DNA of 64,000 nucleotides from positions 1,426,001 through 1,490,000 of the forward strand of contig NZ_JAFIBU010000001.1 of assembly GCF_017833255.1 (NCBI RefSeq), read 5' to 3'. Positions 8,627-17,236 of the stretch are shown piece by piece. This DNA comes from Paenibacillus sp. PvR098 (GTDB lineage: Bacteria > Bacillota > Bacilli > Paenibacillales > NBRC-103111). The notes below the pieces were generated by a model. It was not told where the DNA came from and ran no database searches. It saw only the letters and a program-made list of their open reading frames with translations. Position 1 is the stretch's first letter. Each line of letters opens with the position of its first letter. The position numbers and the translations under genes are program-made.

Positions 8627-8705
8627 GCTTTTTCAGAAAGCTTAACATCCACGTAATCCCTCTAAGCGCTAGCTGTGCTTACTATCTATTCCGTACTACG
8701 CAGTA

Positions 8706-9770
8706 TCACCCGTGCTGCTTCAAATGACGGCGAAATCCCAAGCGAAGCAAGTACGGGACAATAAAGAGGATGAACAAGATGCGGAACATCTGGTAAGCGA
8801 CGACCATGGAAACATCGCCTCCTATCGCTGCCGCCGTCACCCCCATCTCCGTCATCCCGCCTGGGGAGGTGCTGAGGAAGGCGGTGACCATGCTGATCGG
8901 CAGCACAAGACTATAGCCATAGGACAGTGTTAATGAGAGCACGACAACAGCGATCCCCCCGGCGAGCGAGTAAGGCAGCAAACGGCGCCAGCCCACCAGA
9001 GCGCTGAAGCGGATGCCGAGGCCGAGATAGATACCGAGGCTCCACTGCGCCGCGAGGACTAGCGGTGTCGGCAGGTGCGGTGCCCCCGAGTTTGTTACTG
9101 TAAGCGCGGCTGCAACGATGATCGGACCAAGAAACCACGGCGTCGGCAGCCTTAGCCTCATAGCAAGCAGTGCTGAAGCGATCACTAGGGCAGTTATAAC
9201 CGGTACCGCCCAGGCTGGAGCGCCGGACGCTGCCGCTGCTGCAGGCTGCGGAAGCACCCCGGTCCCGGGAGCAGCCGAATCCGCCAGACCGTGTACAGCA
9301 AGGAAAGGCACAACGAAGATCACCGTCAGCAAACGGATGGTCTGCATAAAAGAGACTACGGTTTGATCGGCTCCTTTAATCTCTTCGCTGAGCACAACCA
9401 TCTGCGACAATCCGCCGGGTACACTGCCGATCACGCTGCTCTGCAGCGTGATGCCCGTTCGTCTAGCAATCAGCCAGGCAAAACCCAGACTGAAGCCGAC
9501 GGTCAGTAACGTCGCCAGCAGCATGGAGGGCAGCTGCCCGGCGATCTGGCGCGCGCTTTCTGCCGTAAATGACAACCCCATGCTGTACCCCAATAACAGT
9601 AATCCTCCGTTCCGAAACCCGACCGGCCATTTCAGCTCTCTCTTCGTCAGTCCTTGCCATAGCAATGCCGCTGTAAGCGGGCCTAGCATCCAGCTGAGCG
9701 GAACGTCGAGCAGCGTAAACAGCAGTCCTCCCACAAAGGTGACCGCGAGCGTTTCCGTCAGTTTGAACAT
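8706..9770 (-). CDS. AbrB family membrane protein (PF05145 type)
   Basis: This is a 354-residue polytopic membrane protein with two homologous halves of about five segments each. The halves are recognisable by PLSWMLGPLTAALLWQ near residue 25 and PTPWFLGPIIVAAALTVT near 210. Matching SVIGSVPGGLSQMVVLSEE near 115 and TAFLSTSPGGMTEMGVTA near 295 complete the duplication. This is the family often labelled AbrB family or ammonia monooxygenase-like; it is not the DNA-binding AbrB. Transport of a small organic acid is plausible but unproven. The start is preceded by AAGGTTG and no neighbour suggests its substrate. Confidence 0.85.
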   Translation of the reverse strand: MFKLTETLAVTFVGGLLFTLLDVPLSWMLGPLTAALLWQGLTKRELKWPVGFRNGGLLLLGYSMGLSFTAESARQIAGQLPSMLLATLLTVGFSLGFAWLIARRTGITLQSSVIGSVPGGLSQMVVLSEEIKGADQTVVSFMQTIRLLTVIFVVPFLAVHGLADSAAPGTGVLPQPAAAAASGAPAWAVPVITALVIASALLAMRLRLPTPWFLGPIIVAAALTVTNSGAPHLPTPLVLAAQWSLGIYLGLGIRFSALVGWRRLLPYSLAGGIAVVVLSLTLSYGYSLVLPISMVTAFLSTSPGGMTEMGVTAAAIGGDVSMVVAYQMFRILFILFIVPYLLRLGFRRHLKQHG

Positions 9771-9856
9771 TAAAACAACCTTCTTTCACTTAGTGGAACA
9801 AGAAGAAAACCCGTTCAAGTATTCTCTATATAAGGATAATCTTGATACGGGTTTTG

Positions 9857-9982
9857 TCAACGACTGATTTCATCGAAGCGAACTAGCTCCGATACCTGCA
9901 CGGGCTGACCTGTGCGGATCGAGCGATTACCGGCATTCCCGGTCAAGAACGATATCGCTCCGCACATATCTATTTTTAACAT
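9857..9982 (-). pseudogene. C-terminal remnant resembling a Gfo/Idh/MocA-type oxidoreductase
   Basis: A minus-strand frame ending in TGA at 9857-9859 encodes CGAISFLTGNAGNRSIRTGQ followed by PVQVSELVRF. The pattern AISFLTG-A-N-SI-TG-PV resembles the extreme C-terminus of sugar/inositol dehydrogenases of the Gfo/Idh/MocA family. The frame is stopped just upstream (TGA before a GML), there is no ribosome binding site, and only about 41 codons remain. Family assignment is tentative. Confidence 0.4.
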
Positions 9983-10067
9983 GCCGGTCAATCATTCCTC
10001 AAGTCTATACAATCTACTGATTGTTCAATGAACCGCAGACCATTTCATTTCCGTGGCTAAGGATAAA

Positions 10068-10096
10068 TTAGGTTTATTGAAAAAATGGAATATAAT
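10068..10096 (+). promoter_or_regulatory. Probable promoter of the M29 aminopeptidase gene
   Basis: TATAAT at 10091-10096 with a weak -35 (TTAGGT, 10068-10073) 17 bases upstream, in AT-rich DNA 48 bases before the start. Confidence 0.45.
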
Positions 10097-10143
10097 ATAG
10101 TTATGTCATGAACCACAAACCATAAAAAAGGGTGAAACTACTC

Positions 10144-11259
10144 ATGTTAGATCCAAGAATAGAACGTTTAGCAGATGTTTTGGTTAATTACTCTACAAGG
10201 GTTCAGCCCGGGGAGAATGTACTGGTCGAAGCCTTTGGCATCGATAATGCGCTGGTTAAATCCATTGTCCAAAAGTTACACGAAGCAGGGGGCCGACCAT
10301 TTGTTAACCTTCGGGATCATCAAGTAACAAGAGAGCTCCTCATGAACGCAACGGAAGAGCAAATCAAAACATGGGCAGAATTCGACGCTCACCAGATGAC
10401 CCTAATGCAGGCTTATATCGGCGTCCGCGGCGGGAACAATATTTATGAATTATCGGATGTTCCCGATGAGAACATGAAGCTGTACAACAAATTCTATAAC
10501 CATCATGTCCATTCTACGATTCGTGTAAAAAAAACAAAATGGGTCGTGCTTCGTTACCCGACTCCTTCGATGTCACAACTTGCTTCCATGAGCACAGAGG
10601 CGTTTGAAAAGCTTTACTTTGACGTATGTACAATGGATTATTCCAAAATGAGCAAAGCCATGGACGCTTTAGTTGATTTGATGAATACAACGGATAAGGT
10701 TCATTTAAAAGCTGCCGGGACGGACCTCACCTTCTCGATCAAAGACATTCCTGCAATTAAGTGTGCCGGTGAGATGAACATCCCCGATGGCGAAGTCTTC
10801 ACAGCACCAGTCCGGGAATCCGTCAACGGAGTGATTTCATATAACACGCCTAGCCCCTACAACGGCTTTGTATTCGAGAATGTGAAGCTGCGGTTCGAGA
10901 ACGGCAAAATCATTGAAGCGACAGCGAATGATACGGAGCGGATTAATCAAATTTTCGATACAGATGATGGGGCGAGGTTTGTCGGAGAATTTGCTATTGG
11001 CGTTAATCCCTACATATTAAATCCGATGAAAGACATTCTGTTTGATGAAAAAATAGCGGGAAGCATTCATTTTACTCCTGGTCAAGCGTATGATGAAGCA
11101 GATAACGGGAACCGATCCTCCATCCACTGGGATTTAGTGCTGATCCAAAGGCCCGAGTATGGCGGAGGAGAAATTTACTTCGATGACCAATTGATCCGTA
11201 AGGATGGACTTTTTGTCATTCCGGAATTGGAACCGTTAAATCCGGAGAACTTGAAATAA
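10144..11259 (+). CDS. M29 family aminopeptidase (AmpS/AmpT-like)
   Basis: This is a 371-residue cytoplasmic metallo-aminopeptidase of the thermophilic aminopeptidase (M29) family, which removes N-terminal residues from peptides. The N-terminal half has LADVLVNYSTRVQPGENVLVE near 10. The C-terminal catalytic region shows CAGEMNIPDGEVFTAPV near 215 (metal-binding Glu), GEFAIGVNP near 280, GSIHFTPGQAY near 305 and SSIHWDLV near 325 with metal-ligand His and Asp. Length is slightly below the usual 400-410. ATG 10144 was chosen because GGGTGA precedes it by 9 bases; the GTG at 10132 lies on that site. It is monocistronic. Confidence 0.9.
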   Translation: MLDPRIERLADVLVNYSTRVQPGENVLVEAFGIDNALVKSIVQKLHEAGGRPFVNLRDHQVTRELLMNATEEQIKTWAEFDAHQMTLMQAYIGVRGGNNIYELSDVPDENMKLYNKFYNHHVHSTIRVKKTKWVVLRYPTPSMSQLASMSTEAFEKLYFDVCTMDYSKMSKAMDALVDLMNTTDKVHLKAAGTDLTFSIKDIPAIKCAGEMNIPDGEVFTAPVRESVNGVISYNTPSPYNGFVFENVKLRFENGKIIEATANDTERINQIFDTDDGARFVGEFAIGVNPYILNPMKDILFDEKIAGSIHFTPGQAYDEADNGNRSSIHWDLVLIQRPEYGGGEIYFDDQLIRKDGLFVIPELEPLNPENLK

Positions 11260-11433
11260 ACGACTTCAACTTCTGGCGGGGGCCTGGCGTACAATAGTAA
11301 ATAGTCTCCTTCCCTATCTGCACCCATTGGCCAATGATCACTTGTGGGCTTCCGCTCAATTTTGGAGCGTCCAATCCATAAACTTCTGACCTGCATAAGA
11401 TACTGTAGATAAAGCGAAAGGAGGATGTCATCT

Positions 11434-11535
11434 ATGAGCTGCGTAAGAGGTTTTGGTCATGGGTTCACTTCTACTGGAGTAATTCTGGTTCTGTTTATTC
11501 TTCTTGTCATTGTTTCTACTGCATGGTTCATCTAA
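11434..11535 (+). CDS. YjcZ family sporulation peptide, copy 1
   Basis: This is a 33-residue peptide with a short Gly/Ser-rich head (MSCVRGFGHGFTSTG) followed by one hydrophobic helix, VILVLFILLVIV, and a short tail. The sequence is typical of the YjcZ/YhcZ-like sporulation peptides of Bacillales, made in the mother cell and of unclear function. It has a strong ribosome binding site (AAAGGAGG) 8 bases before ATG. A close paralogue follows within 60 bases. Confidence 0.8.
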   Translation: MSCVRGFGHGFTSTGVILVLFILLVIVSTAWFI

Positions 11536-11592
11536 TTATAATACTACCTAGACACTCTAAGCCTTTGTTCCTTGTTTAGGGAGGTAAATACT

Positions 11593-11694
11593 GTGAGCTA
11601 TGCAGCTGGCTATGGAGGTCTATATACTTCTACCGGAGTAATTCTGGTTCTCTTTATTCTTTTGGTTATTGTGTCCCGTGCCGTGTGGATATAA
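11593..11694 (+). CDS. YjcZ family sporulation peptide, copy 2
   Basis: This 33-residue paralogue of the preceding gene starts with GTG behind GGGAGGT. The head differs (MSYAAGYGGLYTSTG) but the segment STGVILVLFILLVIVS is identical to copy 1. The conserved core and divergent head indicate a tandem duplication. A terminator follows directly, so the pair is likely one transcript. Confidence 0.8.
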   Translation: MSYAAGYGGLYTSTGVILVLFILLVIVSRAVWI

Positions 11695-11727
11695 ATTCCG
11701 TCAAGATGATAATAATAAAGCGGAAAT

Positions 11728-11749
11728 GGAGCTCCTTTGAGCTCCTTTT
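11728..11749 (+). terminator. Terminator after the YjcZ pair
   Basis: GGAGCTC-CTTT-GAGCTCC followed by TTTTC, 33 bases past the second YjcZ stop. Confidence 0.75.
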
Positions 11750-11854
11750 CCTGCACAGCAGCGGATCATTGTATCGTTGATATCATATATTTCCATTTTT
11801 CACTGCGTACATAGTGTTTGTTTCTCAATAACATGGATAGAATGAGAGGTTAGA

Positions 11855-12463
11855 ATGAGGAAACTGGTATTTTTCATAGGTCCTGCCGGAGCGGGGAAAA
11901 CGACACTCGCAAAAGCCTTGGCCAAAAAACGCCGGGCTGCCTTTTTTGACATGGACACGCTATTGCGGCCTTCCGCAGAGGCGATCATGTCCCTATCCGG
12001 GCTTGACCCGGACGATAGGGATTCGCCGTTATACAAAACGCGCTGCCGGGATTTGGGCTACCGGGTCACGATGGACACCGCACTGGATAACGTAGAGCTT
12101 GGAACGGACTCATTCGTCGTTGGTCCGTTTACCAAGGAGTCCGAAGACCCACAGTGGATTGAGAGAGAGCTTTCGCGAATCGGCGCTTCGCTCAACGATG
12201 TTGACGTCAAGGCGGTTTTCGTGTTTCTCCCGAATGAGGAGCTTTACCGCAATCGAATTCAAGAAAGAGGCCTGCCTATAGATATGTGGAAGCTGGAGAA
12301 TTGGGGCGAGTTCAGCCGTTCACTCGTTACCCGGCAAATCAAATGGCATGTACACGCGTCATCGGTTCTTTATTTCGATAATTCAGAACAGCTTTCCGAA
12401 GAGAAACTATCGCTTGTAGAACGATTTGTTTATAAAAACGACAATCGGCCCCTCTCGCAATGA
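11855..12463 (+). CDS. P-loop kinase-like ATPase of unknown substrate
   Basis: This is a 202-residue single-domain P-loop protein with Walker A GPAGAGKT at residues 9-16, followed by FFDMDTLL near 32, a shikimate-kinase/AAA_33-like substrate-binding position. The remainder has no recognisable signature. A conserved-looking region, VDVKAVFVFLPNEELYRNRIQERGLPIDMWK, could be the lid with its catalytic Arg residues. Candidates are a small-molecule kinase or a zeta-toxin-like kinase, but there is no antitoxin next to it. The start has GAGAGGT upstream. It stands alone between the YjcZ peptides and convergent ndk. Confidence 0.75.
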   Translation: MRKLVFFIGPAGAGKTTLAKALAKKRRAAFFDMDTLLRPSAEAIMSLSGLDPDDRDSPLYKTRCRDLGYRVTMDTALDNVELGTDSFVVGPFTKESEDPQWIERELSRIGASLNDVDVKAVFVFLPNEELYRNRIQERGLPIDMWKLENWGEFSRSLVTRQIKWHVHASSVLYFDNSEQLSEEKLSLVERFVYKNDNRPLSQ

Positions 12464-12482
12464 TTGCGATAAAAGGGCCGAT
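12444..12482 (-). terminator. Terminator shared by the convergent kinase and ndk genes
   Basis: ATCGGCCC (12444-12451) pairs with GGGCCGAT (12475-12482), with an inner TCGCAAT/ATTGCGA stem. A T run follows on the minus strand (GTCGTTTTTATA), so it serves ndk best; it overlaps the stop of the plus-strand gene. Confidence 0.65.
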
Positions 12483-12505
12483 ATGTAACCATGTATAATA
12501 TTCGT

Positions 12506-12949
12506 TTAGATCCAGCTTTGAATCGAACGCTCATAGGCGATCAGTTCGTCAGCTTGGAAAAAGTGAGCGATCTCACGCTCTGCACTCTCCGGGGAGTCGG
12601 ATCCGTGGATGATATTATTGCCCGTTTGAACGGCAAAGTCGCCGCGGATGGTTCCCGGAGCCGCGTCCAGCGGGTTCGTCTTGCCCATCATCGTACGGGA
12701 CAACTGAATGACATTTTCTCCTTGCCATACCATAGCGAATACCGGTCCGGACGTAATAAACTGCACCAGCTCACCGAAGAACGGTCTTTCCTTGTGCTCA
12801 GCGTAGTGGTACTCCGCTTGCTCTTTCGTGATGCGGATCAGCTTCGCTCCGATAAGCTGAAACCCTTTGTCTTCAAAGCGCTGCGTGATCTTTCCGATTA
12901 ATTGGCGTTGAACCCCATCAGGCTTGATCATTAAGAACGTTTTTTCCAT
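12506..12949 (-). CDS. ndk: Nucleoside diphosphate kinase
   Basis: This cytoplasmic enzyme transfers the gamma phosphate between nucleoside triphosphates and diphosphates through a phosphohistidine. The 147 residues are the normal bacterial length. The N-terminal [12 protein letters not shown] and the active-site [11 protein letters not shown] (His115) are intact, as are RPFFGELV and GPVFAMVW. The ribosome binding site GGAG precedes ATG. It is monocistronic here, close behind ppdK in the same direction. Confidence 0.97.
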   Translation of the reverse strand: MEKTFLMIKPDGVQRQLIGKITQRFEDKGFQLIGAKLIRITKEQAEYHYAEHKERPFFGELVQFITSGPVFAMVWQGENVIQLSRTMMGKTNPLDAAPGTIRGDFAVQTGNNIIHGSDSPESAEREIAHFFQADELIAYERSIQSWI

Positions 12950-13027
12950 GCTGTATACACTCCATCTCTTTATGTTGTCATCAATTCAGTATATCATCAA
13001 TTACTTAAAATTTCCATTCCGGAAAAG

Positions 13028-15721
13028 TTATGCGCTTCGCTCCGGAACAAGACCTGTCGCATCGGTCTTGTTGACTTTACCCAAAGCCAGCTGAGCCTGA
13101 GCTGCAGCGATTCGGGCGAGCGGTACCCGGTAAGGCGAACAGCTCACATAGTCAAGTCCTACTGCATGGCAAAAGAAGATCGACTGCTTGTCGCCGCCGT
13201 GCTCACCACATATACTCGTCTTCAGCTGCGGTTTCACAGATTTTCCTTGTTCGACCGCCCACTCAATCAACCGGCCGACGCCATCCCGATCCAGCACCTG
13301 GAACGGATTATCCGGCAGCAGCTTTGACTCCACGTAATGTGTCAGGAACTTGCCTTCCGCATCGTCCCGGCTGTAGCCGAACGTCATCTGTGTCAAATCA
13401 TTCGTCCCGAACGAGAAGAAATCCGCATGTGCCGCAATTTGTGCCGCCGTCACAGCAGCGCGAGGCACTTCGATCATTGTGCCGATCCGGTAATGGAAGG
13501 TACGTGCCGCATCGCCCAGCACTTCCTCGGCCTTGCGCTCGACCAGCTCTCGCATCCGCTTCAGCTCATTGGCATGACCAACAAGCGGGATCATGATATC
13601 CGGCTTCACATCTACTTGCTCTTTCATACAGCTGAGCACGGCGCGGAAAACAGCCTCCACCTGCATCTCATAGATTTCAGGCAGCACCAGACCAAGTCGG
13701 CAGCCCCGTGTTCCCAGCATCGGGTTCATTTCATGCAGCGCCCTTACTTTGCGCAGCAGCTTGTCGAGCTGTTCACGTTCCGACGGATCGGCATCCGCCT
13801 GGAAGCGCAATCGCTCCTGCTGAACGATCAACTGTTCCAGATTCGGTAAAAACTCATGCAGCGGAGGATCCAGCAGCCGGATCGTTACGTGAAGACCGTT
13901 CATCGCGTGAAAGATGCCCTCGAAATCGTCCTGCTGCATAGGCAGCAGCTGCGACAGCGCTTCGGTGCGTTCTTCATCCGTCTCGGCGAGAATCATTGCC
14001 TGTACAACCGGAACCCGATCGGCGGACATAAACATATGCTCTGTCCGGCACAGTCCAATGCCTTCAGCGCCAAAGCTTCGAGCTTTAGCCGCATCCTCCG
14101 GCGTATCCGCATTCGTGTACACCTGCAGCGTTCGAATCGCATCCGCCCAGCTCAGCAGCTGTTGCAGTTCCGTAGTGATCACTGGCTCACGCAGGCTCAC
14201 GCCTCCCAGAATGACGCGTCCCGTAGCACCGTCAATCGAGATATCATCGCCTTCCCTGATGACCCTCATCTCGCCGTCGACTTCAACGGTAAAGACACGA
14301 TCCTCGATACGGATGGATTCACAGCCGCAGACGCACGGCTTACCCATCCCTCGCGCGACAACTGCCGCATGGCTTGTCATGCCGCCCCGGCTTGTCAACA
14401 CGCCTTCCGCAGCCAGCACGCCATGAATATCCTCCGGCGTTGTCTCTGAACGGACCAGGATGACCTTGCGGCCTGCGCGCACCCAAGACTCCGCTGTATC
14501 AGCATCAAAGACAGCTGCTCCCGTCGCTGCTCCTGGCGAAGCCGGAAGCCCGCTTGCGAGAACGTTGAGGGGTTTGTCGGTATCAATCGCCCGATGGAGC
14601 AGCTGATCCAGGTGAAACGGCTCGATCCGCTCAATCGCTTCTCCCCGCTCCACAATGCCTTCGCGTACAAGATCTACCGCGATCTTAACAGCTGCCTGGG
14701 CGGTCCGTTTACCGTCTCGAGTTTGCAGCAGGTACAGCTTTCCGCGCTCGACCGTAAATTCAATGTCCTGCATATCCTTGTAGTGCAGCTCCAGCGATTC
14801 AGCCGTACTCGCCAATTGGTCATATACTTCAGGCATGTCATTCTTCAGCTCGGCAATCGGTACCGGCGTCCGAACACCGGCGACGACATCCTCGCCCTGC
14901 GCGTTCATCAGGTATTCGCCGTAAAGCGACTTCGCCCCGGTAGAAGGATTGCGCGTGAACACGACACCCGTGCCGCAATCGCTTCCCATGTTGCCGAATA
15001 CCATCGATTGAATATTTACCGCCGTGCCCTGCTCATCCGGGATGTGGTGAACCTTGCGGTACACCTTCGCACGGGCATTGTTCCACGAACGGAACACCGC
15101 TTCCACCGCAAGCTCCAACTGTTCCTCAACCTGCTGCGGAAACGGACGTCCGGTTTCTTTGAGTATGATTGCTTTGTAATCTTCAACTAGTTGCATCCAG
15201 ACTTCAGCGCTCACCTGACTATCATAATCGACGCGACTTTGCTCCTTCATGCGATGTAGCAAGCCTTCAAAATGATACGACTCCAGATCAAACACGACAC
15301 TGCCAAACATTTGAATCAACCGTCTATAGCAATCATAAGCGAAACGCGGGTTGCCGGTGAGCTCCGCAAGCCCTCGGACTGTTTCGTCATTCATGCCCAG
15401 GTTCAAGATCGTATCCATCATGCCAGGCATTGAGGTGACCGAACCGGAACGGACCGAAACCAGCAGCGGATTCAGAGGATCGCCGAATCGCTGGCCCTTA
15501 ACGGATTCAAGCTGCTTCATGGCTTGCTCTACTTCTCCCATAAGCCCCTTGGGAAGCTGTCTGTCGGCGGCATAATACGCTCGGCACACCTCGGTCGTAA
15601 TGGTAAAACCAGGCGGCACCGGCAATCCGGCATTGGTCATTTCCGCCAGATTGGCCCCTTTTCCTCCGAGCCATTGTTTCATACCGGCATGACCTGCTTC
15701 GAACGGAACTACGCTTCGCAT
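13028..15721 (-). CDS. ppdK: Pyruvate, phosphate dikinase
   Basis: This 897-residue enzyme interconverts pyruvate, ATP and Pi with phosphoenolpyruvate, AMP and PPi. The N-terminal ATP-grasp domain begins GGKGANLAEMTNAGLPVPPGF and contains the Gly-rich SVRSGSVTSMPGMMDTILNLG. The central swivelling phosphohistidine domain has LTSRGGMTSHAAVVARGMGKPCV. The C-terminal PEP/pyruvate TIM barrel ends with the catalytic Cys in CGEHGGD. Length is normal. AGGAGG precedes the ATG. No PDRP regulator is adjacent. In this context it could support gluconeogenesis together with malate synthase G far downstream, which is inference. Confidence 0.96.
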   Translation of the reverse strand: MRSVVPFEAGHAGMKQWLGGKGANLAEMTNAGLPVPPGFTITTEVCRAYYAADRQLPKGLMGEVEQAMKQLESVKGQRFGDPLNPLLVSVRSGSVTSMPGMMDTILNLGMNDETVRGLAELTGNPRFAYDCYRRLIQMFGSVVFDLESYHFEGLLHRMKEQSRVDYDSQVSAEVWMQLVEDYKAIILKETGRPFPQQVEEQLELAVEAVFRSWNNARAKVYRKVHHIPDEQGTAVNIQSMVFGNMGSDCGTGVVFTRNPSTGAKSLYGEYLMNAQGEDVVAGVRTPVPIAELKNDMPEVYDQLASTAESLELHYKDMQDIEFTVERGKLYLLQTRDGKRTAQAAVKIAVDLVREGIVERGEAIERIEPFHLDQLLHRAIDTDKPLNVLASGLPASPGAATGAAVFDADTAESWVRAGRKVILVRSETTPEDIHGVLAAEGVLTSRGGMTSHAAVVARGMGKPCVCGCESIRIEDRVFTVEVDGEMRVIREGDDISIDGATGRVILGGVSLREPVITTELQQLLSWADAIRTLQVYTNADTPEDAAKARSFGAEGIGLCRTEHMFMSADRVPVVQAMILAETDEERTEALSQLLPMQQDDFEGIFHAMNGLHVTIRLLDPPLHEFLPNLEQLIVQQERLRFQADADPSEREQLDKLLRKVRALHEMNPMLGTRGCRLGLVLPEIYEMQVEAVFRAVLSCMKEQVDVKPDIMIPLVGHANELKRMRELVERKAEEVLGDAARTFHYRIGTMIEVPRAAVTAAQIAAHADFFSFGTNDLTQMTFGYSRDDAEGKFLTHYVESKLLPDNPFQVLDRDGVGRLIEWAVEQGKSVKPQLKTSICGEHGGDKQSIFFCHAVGLDYVSCSPYRVPLARIAAAQAQLALGKVNKTDATGLVPERSA

Positions 15722-15834
15722 AATGGAATTCCTCCTAAGTGGAATATATCGGAAAAATGATTAAATAAAACATAACATACACCTTATATTTTGTAAATAG
15801 TGTGTACTATTAAAATTATTAATACGTAATGTAT

Positions 15835-15884
15835 GCAAAAAGAGAAGACATCTATGCGCTCCAACGAGCGTGATGCCTTCTCCA
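15835..15884 (-). terminator. Terminator of the FHA-murA unit
   Basis: On the minus strand, GGAGAAGGCATCACGCTCG, TTGG and AGCGCATAGATGTCTTCTC form a long stem, followed by TTTTTGC, 22 bases past the murA stop. Confidence 0.85.
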
Positions 15885-15906
15885 TTTTTATCCCATGAAA
15901 TATCAA

Positions 15907-17202
15907 TCAAATTGTTCCTGCTGCTTCCTCAGCCTGCTCCGTATTTTGGGCATTCTGCAGCGATATTCGAGCCCCAAGCGACTGGAAGCTGCCGATGACG
16001 TCATCATAGCCGCGCTCCACATGTTCCACACCACTTATGCGCGTACAGCCTTCGGCGGTTAGTCCGGCCAAGATCAGAGACGTTCCCGCCCGAACGTCGG
16101 TGGCATGCACCCAGTTGCCGACAAGCGGACGGCCGCCGCGGATAAACGCACTCTCCCCGCGCACCTCGATCTCCGCTCCCATCCTTCGCAGCTGCGGCAC
16201 ATGATTAAACCTATTGGGATATACTTTATCCGTGATGATGCTCTTGCCCCTGGCCTGCGTTAGCAGGGCGGTCATTGGCTGCTGCAGGTCTGTAGCGAAG
16301 CCCGGATACATGGCAGCTCGGATACGTGTTGCCTTAATCGCATTCATTCCGTACGCCGTGATGCCTGATTCGGAGCATTCAACCGCCAATCCCGCTTCAA
16401 TGAGCTTGGAAATACAGGAACCCAGATGCTCCGGGATAACATCGGTTACCGTGACGCACCCCCCTGTCATCCCCGCCGCCATCAAAAAAGCGCCGGCCAC
16501 AAGGCGATCCGGAATAACGGTATGGATTCCTCCGTTTAAGTACGGCACTCCTTCAATGCGTATCCGGTCCGTTCCGGCACCGTATATTTTTGCCCCCAGC
16601 CCGTTCAGAAACGCAGCTGTATCGACAACCTCCGGATCGACGGCTGCATGGTACAAGTTCGTTCTGCCCTGGGCCCGTACGGCGGCCAGCATGGTGTTGA
16701 TTGTCGCCCCCGACGTAACCGTATCGAAATAAATTTCCGCACCCCGAAGCGTACTTGCTTCCACTACATAATGATCCTCATGAAATACAACCTTTGCGCC
16801 CAGCGCCTTAAATGCTTTCATATGCTGGTCAATCGGCCTGGAAGAGAAATCGTCCCCTCCGGGAAAACCAACGGTAACCCTTCCGAACTTGGCAAGCAGC
16901 GCACCGGCAAAATAATACGAAGCACGGTACGAAGAAGCTTTGCCTGGGTCAATAATGGCGCTGTGAATGTACCGCGGATCAATTACAATGCTGCCGTTCG
17001 GCATGCGTGACAGTCTTAAACCGATATCACGCCCAATCCCGGCAATCACCTTGACATCATAAATATCGGGAATACCCTCCAGCGTTACTTGACCGTCCGC
17101 CAAACAGGCAGCGGCAAGCAGGGCAAGCGAGCTGTTCTTAGAGCCGGGTATCGTTATGGAGCCTTGAAGCGGTCCTGCAGGTTCGATTTGAATAAATCTC
17201 AT
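15907..17202 (-). CDS. murA: MurA-type UDP-GlcNAc 1-carboxyvinyltransferase with catalytic Cys replaced by Asp
   Basis: This enzyme family transfers enolpyruvate from PEP to UDP-N-acetylglucosamine, the first committed step of peptidoglycan synthesis. From ATG 17202 the protein has 431 residues. Lys22-Asn23 (GSKNSS), the substrate Asp in FATDLQQPMTALL and the Arg in DVRAGTSLILAGL are conserved. The catalytic loop normally reads GGCxxxxRPxDxH but here reads GGDDFSSRPIDQH, so the fosfomycin-reactive Cys is Asp117. The same Cys-to-Asp change gives natural fosfomycin resistance in mycobacterial and chlamydial MurA. It is probably an accessory MurA paralogue. The gene lies 34 bases behind the FHA regulator. 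The ribosome binding site (GTAGGG) is weak; upstream in-frame starts overlap the regulator. Confidence 0.9.
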   Translation of the reverse strand: MRFIQIEPAGPLQGSITIPGSKNSSLALLAAACLADGQVTLEGIPDIYDVKVIAGIGRDIGLRLSRMPNGSIVIDPRYIHSAIIDPGKASSYRASYYFAGALLAKFGRVTVGFPGGDDFSSRPIDQHMKAFKALGAKVVFHEDHYVVEASTLRGAEIYFDTVTSGATINTMLAAVRAQGRTNLYHAAVDPEVVDTAAFLNGLGAKIYGAGTDRIRIEGVPYLNGGIHTVIPDRLVAGAFLMAAGMTGGCVTVTDVIPEHLGSCISKLIEAGLAVECSESGITAYGMNAIKATRIRAAMYPGFATDLQQPMTALLTQARGKSIITDKVYPNRFNHVPQLRRMGAEIEVRGESAFIRGGRPLVGNWVHATDVRAGTSLILAGLTAEGCTRISGVEHVERGYDDVIGSFQSLGARISLQNAQNTEQAEEAAGTI

Positions 17203-17236
17203 TCGCGTAACCCTACTTTCCACATGTGCACGCACG

